A program made the position numbers and the translations under genes. A DNA stretch of 64,000 bases, taken from the NCBI GenBank assembly GCA_030035585.1, contig CM057460.1, forward strand, positions 134,462,714 through 134,526,713, given 5' to 3'. The notes under the pieces are model-generated. The model searched no databases. It had not been told where the DNA came from and saw only the letters and a program-made list of their open reading frames with translations. Below are positions 57,758 through 64,000 of this stretch, in pieces. The stretch is from Dugong dugon (Eukaryota > Chordata > Mammalia > Sirenia > Dugongidae). Position 1 is the stretch's first letter. Each line of letters begins with the position of its first letter.

Positions 57758-57900
57758 AGCCAGAAAACTTGGACGCCATTATTGCTACTGGCGCTATGAC
57801 CTTGACAAGTGAGCCAGCATCTCTGAGCCTCAGACTTCTTTTCGTATACCTGCCTGTCTTGCCTCACTTAACAGGAAATAAATGCAATAACAGATATAAA
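57758..57900 (+). repeat. MIR SINE fragment
   Basis: GGCGCTATGACCTTGACAAG, CATCTCTGAGCCTCAGACTT and TTAACAGGAAATAAATGC follow MIR order. Confidence 0.6.
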
Positions 57901-59720
57901 ATCCCTCTGCCTTTTTAAAAAGCAAGATGCCATGGAAGAAAGATTTTTTAGATAATTTCCTCTACTGTGATGGGCTTAGGTCTGGAGGATGGAGGCAAAT
58001 CCCCCTGGTTGTGCGCTCACTCACATTCACAACCCAAAGCTTTCCCATTTTGATTGTTCTCCTTGACCAGAAAATGTAGAGTGCAAATGTGTGTCTTAGA
58101 TGCAGGACAAACAAACATCCGCAAGCCTCAGAAATGCTCACGAGGAGCCTTCAGCTTGCAAGGTGATGGCTTCACGTAATAGACCACGATGTTTACATGA
58201 TTCACTACAGCTTTTGACACTCTTCACAAATCAAGTCTGATTGGGTTTCTCACTGAAGCAAGCTGACAGCCTAACCAGGAGGCCTCCTGGGGCTATTCTT
58301 TCTCTCTTGCTTTCTTTTTTTTCCCCCCCTTAGTAATAGATAAAAACAAGCCCGGAAGACAGTCAGTTTGGAAGTGGTAGTATCCAAACTTAGTTTTCTT
58401 TTTTATTTATTGTCATGCAATTTCTTCTTTAACCCACAGTATTGATCTTGAGTGGGAGGTGGAGGCGGTTGGATGGAAGAGGAGCATTTCTGGTAGTCAG
58501 GCATCTGTGGTTTGGTCCTATGGGAAAGAAATAAATAGTCCCAACCTAGAAGAAGAGGGGCAGGGAGACCAAAAAAAAAAAAAAAAAGCCAGAAGATTGA
58601 CTGGTTTGCAAGGGATCCCAGTGGATTCCTGCTTACACCAGAGCATCATTTAAGCCTATGTTCTTCCATCTACCTTGTTTGCAGTAAATAGCTGCCCATT
58701 ATGTCAGGTCAGGCAAGTGCTGGGGCGTCACAGCTCAGTAGCCATGATCTGCCCGCAGAGCAGCAAGAAAGATCCCCCAGAGAGCAAACACATGTGTCAA
58801 GTTCTGGAGCCATCAAGGTTCTAAGCGACAGCTTATCTTGAGGGTTTAAAACATGCAAGCTGTCCCTGCTTGCTTCTCTCTTCTTCCTCCCCCACCCAAA
58901 GCCCTCCCTCCTCTCTCCCCCACCAACCCCCCTCCCCCAGTATTTTTTTCCTCTTGACAATCTGCTTGAAAGAAGACAGATGCTGGAGCAGTTTTCCTTA
59001 AGTCGGCTCTAATTCCATAAGGTGCAATCCACCAAACACAACTCTGTCCATCTTTTGAAAAGGCTAAGATCCTGAGGCAGCACCATTTATTATCTGTCTT
59101 GACACTAACACAAATATTTTCAGATGGGTTGGAGGCTGTCACTTTACTATCCTTATGTTCTTTTCCCTCAATAAATAAGACACGTTAAAGTTCTTAAAGG
59201 CAAACAAAGAACTGTATCCTGGGTACCATTTGTCCTGCAGTTGCCATGTTTAATTGAACATTTTATAGCACTCTAATGCCATGTCAGGTTCTTAATGTGA
59301 CATCTGTTCCTCTCTTACATTATCAGGGGCTAAGAACATAACAGAATCTTCCTTGGATTCGTGCGTATGAGCAATGAGATTTACCCTGTGAGCTTCGCTG
59401 AATCATTTATGAGTTGTCTTATCTCACCCAGGCAATTTTATAACTTGTAAATGGCCCCTCTGGTCAGCTGTCTGGATTTTGTTTACTGTAAAATCCCAAA
59501 ATAGTATGACTATTTTCAAGATAGCGAGCTAAATTTTGCTGCAGTATAGGATTACCCTTTATCTCTCCTTTATTTTGCCATTTATTGGTCCCAGACATAA
59601 GGCGTGGAACGAACTTTTATGGTGGGTGGGCGGGGGCCAATTGTATGCTACTTTTAGAATGTGTGATCCTATAGGGCAATGGTAAGAGCTGGTGTCTGGT
59701 AAACCTCGTAAGGCAATCAT
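57901..59720. other. Repeat-poor stretch with C-rich tract
   Basis: About 1.8 kb without an identified transposon. Contains A17 at 58571-58587 and a strongly pyrimidine-rich tract at 58872-58940. The frames over the C-rich tract (58709-59142, minus) are compositional. No exon seen. Confidence 0.4.
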
Positions 59721-59872
59721 GCCCATTGCCATTAAGTCAATTCCGACTCATAGCAACCCTATAAGACAGAGTAGAATTGCCCCATGGAGTTTCCAAGGAG
59801 CTGCTGGTGGATTTGAATCGCCAACCTTTTGGTTAGCAGCCAAGCTCTTAATCACTGTGCTACCAGGGTTCC
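59721..59872 (-). mobile_element. AfroSINE, type 1
   Basis: Reverse SINE: CCCATTGCCATTAAGTCAAT, GGAGTTTCCAAGGAGCTGCT, minus-strand B-box GATTCAAATCC. Duplication AAGGCAATC / AAAGCAATC around it. Confidence 0.93.
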
Positions 59873-60635
59873 AAAGCAATCGTAGTATTAGGCAATTATC
59901 TCTAGAGAATGCAGCCTTGGACAGAGCTGAACAGCAGCACAACCTCTAGATGCTTACATTCCAACAGAAATCAGCTGTGTCTTACAGAGACATGCGTATC
60001 TGAACCAACATTGAAAAAGTACAGGATGTTGGCTAAACCAATGAGGGATTAACTGTTAAAGAAAGAAAAAAGAATACATCAATGTTAGAGGTGGGTAATG
60101 GATGGAGAATTGTGGGAAGTTGTGTCACTTTCGATAAGGGAAAACTATGAGAAGTAGATGGGTAGCAGTGAGTCCTTACACGAAAGAGAGCCAGCTCCCT
60201 TGGTTTGCTGAGTCCCTGCCAAGCACAAAGCACTGGGCTCCGTACAGAGCCGCGAGAGCAGTCAGCCAGCCAGCCCAATTGCATTCCAGTGCAGACAAAA
60301 TCACTTAAATGTATTCTAGAGATGGCTTATATTGACAATGTGCTTTTCACCAACATACAGCCATAGTGTAATATTTTCCCCTGAGTATTCTCAGTTTTTT
60401 TTTTTTTTTTTTTTACGTATTTCTGGCGATAAATACAACTTAATATTTGTCTTTTATGTCTGTTTCAGGATGACTGACTTAACTTTCAAAAAACCCCTCC
60501 CAAGAAAGAAAAATAAAAAATGTAATATATAAAACGCACAAGATAGTCTTTGCCTTGAATCAAAAGCATATTTAGTTTTTTAAAAAACACTTTTAAACTT
60601 CAGTCATAAACAAAAACATTGAAGTGGATCACAGG
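59873..60635. other. Unassigned stretch
   Basis: No gene or repeat named. T20 run at 60395-60414. Confidence 0.4.
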
Positions 60636-60845
60636 ACACAGCACAGTGTCAAGGGCATAGACTTTGAAGTTAATTGGATCTGGATTTCATTGCTTTCTCT
60701 ATCTTTTCCCTTTCAAGTCTCAATTTACTCATCTGTAAAATGGGAATAATGGTACATATATTGTAAGCCTGTTATAAAGATTAAATATGAAGTGTCTAAA
60801 AGAACATTCATAGGCATGAAATAAATGCCTACTATTATTTATTGT
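60636..60845 (+). repeat. MIR SINE
   Basis: AGGGCATAGACTTTGAAGTT, AATTTACTCATCTGTAAAAT, GGGAATAATGGTACATATAT, TAAAGATTAAATATGAAG and AATAAATGCCTACTATTATT are consecutive MIR blocks. Confidence 0.8.
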
Positions 60846-61003
60846 TGTTGTGATCATTATTATTGGATTTATGTAAATTTGACTTGTTTAACCCCAGAAA
60901 AGAATGGGTGTAATATTTGGTAGGCTTTTTGGCGCTGTCCCTTTTTCTTTAACTTTCCATCATGGATCATGGTTGTGGCTGGATAAGGGTGGAGCAGTTG
61001 ACT

Positions 61004-61417
61004 TGTTGTTTGCCGTCAAGTTGATTCTGACTCATAGAGACCCTATAGGACAGAGTAGAACTGCCCCATAGAGTTTTCTAGGCTGTAATCTTTACGGAAA
61101 GAGCCCTGGTGGTGCAGCTGTTAAGCACTCAGCTGCCAACCAAAAGGTTGGTGGTTTGAACCCACCAACCCTTCCGTGGGAAAAAGATGTAGCAGTCTGC
61201 TTCCATAAAGATTACAGCCTTGGAAACTCTAAGGGGCAGTTCTGCTCTGTCCTATAGGGTTACTGTTAGTTAGAATCAACTCAATGGCAGTGAGTTTTCA
61301 TTTGATCTTTACAAAAGCAGATTGCCAGGTCTTGTCTCCCGTGGAGCCTCTCGTGGGTTCCAACCACCAACCTTTCTGTTAGCAGATGAGCACTCAACCA
61401 TTATGCCACCAGAGCAC
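61004..61417 (-). mobile_element. AfroSINE (outer), split by a second AfroSINE
   Basis: Reverse long type 1 copy in two parts: 61004-61100 (TTGCCGTCAAGTTGATTCTG to GTAATCTTTACGG) and 61304-61417 (CAGATTGCCAGGTCTTGTCT to the minus-strand head GGTGCTCTGGTGGCATAATG). Outer duplication CAGTTGACT / CAGCTGACT. Confidence 0.92.
61101..61303 (+). mobile_element. AfroSINE (inner), opposite orientation inside a SINE
   Basis: GAGCCCTGGTGGTGCAGCTG head, GGTGGTTTGAACCCACCAAC B-box region, tail ATCAACTCAATGGCAGTGAG. Target duplication ATCTTTACGGAAA / ATCTTTACAAAAG taken from the outer SINE. Confidence 0.93.
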
Positions 61418-61426
61418 CAGCTGACT

Positions 61427-61787
61427 GCATTCATATATTCTTTCCAAAATATATACTGACGCCTACCATGTACAAGCGGTATGAGAAATAGCAAGAGAAA
61501 TGGGAAAGACTCCAGCTAAACAGTCATGAGAGTTAAAGTCACAACTGAAAATCTCAGTCCTTGAATTCGTATGAAGCCACCTGGTGGGTTTTCCAATGGG
61601 GGCTGGGGAAACTCTGGATTCTATCCAATCTCGTGGGAGCTCCAGTAAATCTAATGATTTAGACTTTTAGATCCAAAGGTTCACTCCAGTCCTATAGATT
61701 TCTTTAAATTCCCATCAATACCATCATTGCATAAAGCAGAAATTGTAACTTTTCTTAATTGAATTCATCATAAAAGAAGACTGCAGA
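61427..61787. other. Unassigned stretch
   Basis: Nothing recognised. Confidence 0.35.
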
Positions 61788-61792
61788 CCCAC

Positions 61793-62210
61793 TGTTATGG
61801 ATTGAATTGTGTTCCCCAAAAATATGTGTTGTAAATCCTAACCGCTATGCCTGTGATTATAATCCTATTTGGGAATAGGTTGTCTTTGTTATGTTAATGA
61901 GGCAGGATTAGTGTAGAGAGTATCTTGAGTAAATCCCTTTTGAAACATAAAAGAGATTAAACAAGCCAGCAGAGCAGACATGGGGGAAAATTGATGCCAA
62001 ACCATACAGAGAACGCCAAGGAACCAGAAAGCTGAAGCTGAAGAGACAAGGACATTCCTCCAGAGCAAACAGAGAGAGAAAGCCTTCCCCTTGAGTCAGA
62101 GCTCTGAATTTGGACTTCTAGCCTCCTCAACTGTGAGAAAATAAATTCCTCTTTGTTAAAACCATCCACCTGTGGTATTTCTGTTATAGCAGCACTAGAT
62201 AACTAAGACA
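61793..62210 (+). mobile_element. Solo LTR, ERVL-MaLR (MLT1-like), subtype B
   Basis: TGTTATGGATTGAATTGTGT to ACTAAGACA with a perfect 5-bp duplication CCCAC (61788-61792 and 62211-62215). AATAAA at 62140-62145. Same internal layout as the copy at 40780. Confidence 0.92.
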
Positions 62211-62215
62211 CCCAC

Positions 62216-62885
62216 ACTTATCTCTCCATATTTTTTAGTCACGGTAGAAACCTCTGTTATTAAAATATTTCTTACAGATGGGCAATTCATATCATGCCTA
62301 TAATAAATCTTTCCATTTTCCCCAGGACGCAAATGTGAGAAACATCAAAGAAATTCAATTATAAAAACCTATTTTCATTCAGTTAAGGACAGGAAAATTT
62401 ATTATGGGTTGCTATTTGCCATGTTTCACATGAGCATAAATGAATTCAATTTCAATCAAACTATCAACTCCATCCTAATAGGTTTTGGCTGAACTAAACA
62501 CAAGCATCTTGGCTTAAGAAGAAACAGCTCTTACAAATATGCTTAAGGAATGAAGATTTTATAAAAAGGCAAGAGATACTTTGACACAGAAATTTTGTTC
62601 AGGACATATTTAAGCAGTATACATATGAGGTAGAACAATTATGATTTTCATGCGTGATTTTAAATTGTCCCACTTTAAATATCTAGTCTTATCTGAGAAA
62701 GAAATGTGAAGAGATGCCCACCAACGCACTACTGGGCACCTATTTGTTTTTCAAAGACTTCTGCCCAGGTTTCTCTGCCTCAAGCTGCTGTGCTAGGAAT
62801 CTTGGGGTGTGCCCAAGCATCTAGATGTCTAGGGGCCTTGCCTTCTTTGTAACATGGTGGATTGTATATGGGCCAGAGGTATTTC
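62216..62885. other. Unassigned stretch
   Basis: Nothing recognised. Confidence 0.4.
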
Positions 62886-63301
62886 TGTATTAGTCTCCTA
62901 TGGCTGCTGTAACGGTGTATCACAAACTGAATGTCTTAAAACAACAGAAATTTATTGTCTCACAGTTCTGAAGGCTCATAATCTGAATTCAGGGTATCTG
63001 CTGAGCCATGTTCTCTCCAAATACTCCTGCGGAAGAGCCTTTATTGTCTCTCTCAGCTTCTGGTAGCCACAGGCTTTACTTGGCTTGCAGCTGAAGCATA
63101 ACTCTGCCACCACATGGCCATCTTCCCTCTGTCTCTCTGTGTCTTTTCTCCTCTTTTATAGGACACCACACAGATTGGATTAGGACCCACCCTACTCTAG
63201 TATGACCTCATGTTAACTTAGTTGCTAACATCTTCCGAGACCTTGTTTCCAAACAAGGTCACATTCATAGAAACCAGGGTTAGGACTTCAACATAAATTT
63301 T
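62886..63301 (-). mobile_element. MLT1 (ERVL-MaLR) LTR, reverse, cut by RTE
   Basis: TGTATTAGTCTCCTATGGCT, TTAAAACAACAGAAATTTAT, TTGGATTAGGACCCACCCTA, TAGTATGACCTCATGTTAAC, TTTCCAAACAAGGTCACATT and GTTAGGACTTCAACATA are reverse MLT1 in order. The last 35-40 bases of the LTR are missing at the RTE junction. They may continue beyond the window. Confidence 0.85.
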
Positions 63302-64000
63302 GTTGTTGTTGTGTTAGGTGCTGTCGAATCAGTTCCAACTCATAGTGACCACATGTACAACAGAAGGAAACATTGCCCCATCCTGCACCATCCTCATAAT
63401 CGTTATGCTTGAGCCAATTATTACAGCCACTGTGTCAATCCATCTTGTTGAGAGTCTTTCTCTTTTCTACTGACCCTCCACTCTACCAAGTATGATGTCC
63501 TTCTCCAGGGACAGGTCCCTCCTGATAACACATCCAAAGTATGCAAGACCAAGTCTCCCCATCCTCACTTCTAAGGAGCATTCTGGCTGTACTTCTTCCC
63601 AGACAGATTTGTTCGTTATTCTGACAGTCCCTGGTATATCCAGTACTCTTGGCCAACACCACAATTCAAAAGCATCAATTCTTCTTCAGTCTTCCTTATT
63701 CGTTGTCCAGCTTTCTCATACACATGAGGCAATTGAAAATATCATGTCTTGGGTCAGACACACCTTAGTCCTCATAATGACATCTTTGGTTTTTAACACT
63801 TTAAATAGGTCTTTTGCAGCAGACTTGCCTAATGCAATACGTCTTTGGATTTCTAGACTGCTGCATCCATGGATGTTGATTGTGGGTCCAAGTAAAATGA
63901 AATCCTTGACAATTTCAATATTTTCTCTGTTTATCAAGATCTTCCTTATTGGTCAAGTTGTGAGGATTTTTGTTTTCTTTATGGTGACGTGTAATCCATA
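63302..64000 (-). mobile_element. RTE LINE, 3' portion, runs off window
   Basis: Antisense RTE from its 3' terminus (GTTGTTGTTGTGTTAGGTGC) to the window end inside the reverse transcriptase. Minus-strand remnants include NKSVWEEVQPECSLEVRMGR and ALGKSAAKDLFKVLKTKD, in two frames (63467-63664 and 63716-63937). The catalytic YADD box lies beyond the edge. Confidence 0.9.

Noticed and set aside
58709..59142. Glycine/arginine-rich minus-strand frames
   Set aside because: They arise from the pyrimidine tract at 58872-58940. Compositional artefact.
1..64000. CRISPR array, operon or phage-type system
   Set aside because: The sequence is a mammalian repeat-rich desert. No regularly spaced identical repeats and no compact gene clusters are present.

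Overview
This is a mammalian nuclear window with no recognisable host gene. It belongs to an afrotherian, most likely elephant, with manatee or hyrax as alternatives. The diagnosis rests on about 27 copies of tRNA-derived SINEs with the AfroSINE signature (head GGAGCCCTGGTGGCGCAGTGG, tail near GACTCGACGGCAACGG), and on several copies of an RTE-clade LINE whose 3' end shares the SINE's terminal motif. Older layers are the usual eutherian ones: MIR, L2, L1, MER20, MER5A, MLT1 and MLT2. The base composition is AT-rich. I see no CpG island and no convincing exon. Nearly all reading frames are short and unrelated to known families. The only recognisable protein coding is decayed reverse transcriptase of the RTE elements.

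Layout. 1-270: 3' end of a plus-strand RTE. 508-969: solo LTR. 1-4.4, 4.6-7.1 and 7.3-9.5 kb: largely unassigned DNA with two AfroSINEs and weak MIRs. 9.5-14.0 kb: dense nest of an L1 endonuclease-region remnant, an MLT2 LTR split by a 5'-inverted RTE and then by an AfroSINE, three more AfroSINEs, and an L1 3' segment split by a SINE. 14.8-17.0 kb: two L1 tails sharing the same extra 3' flank. 19.2-20.2 kb: MIR and solo LTR. 22.8-27.2 kb: AfroSINE, a short RTE deletion derivative, an L2 split by a second 5'-inverted RTE, and a minus-strand RTE fragment. 31.3-32.2 kb: SINE and solo LTR. 34-39.3 kb: AfroSINE-rich, with RTE remnants and L2. 40.8-41.4 kb: solo LTR and MER5A. 42-45.6 kb: L2, MIR and the longest RTE copy. 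46.1-48.9 kb: almost free of recognisable repeats. 48.9-56.3 kb: L2 and MER20 hosts carrying AfroSINEs, plus one SINE with a tRNA-Gly-like head. 57.9-59.7 kb: another repeat-poor stretch. 59.7-64.0 kb: AfroSINEs (one inside another), MIR, solo LTR, and an MLT1 cut by an RTE that runs off the window.

How the parts relate. The RTE supplies the retrotransposition machinery. AfroSINEs and the short RTE derivatives carry RTE-like 3' ends and are presumably its passengers. Target-site duplications allow several insertion orders to be read directly. The most interesting material is the retrotransposition record: two twin-primed RTE copies, a repeated internally deleted RTE derivative, a tRNA-Gly-headed SINE sharing body sequence with that derivative, and repeated insertion at already used target sites. 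I found no evidence for an operon, CRISPR array, toxin system or other novel multi-gene system.
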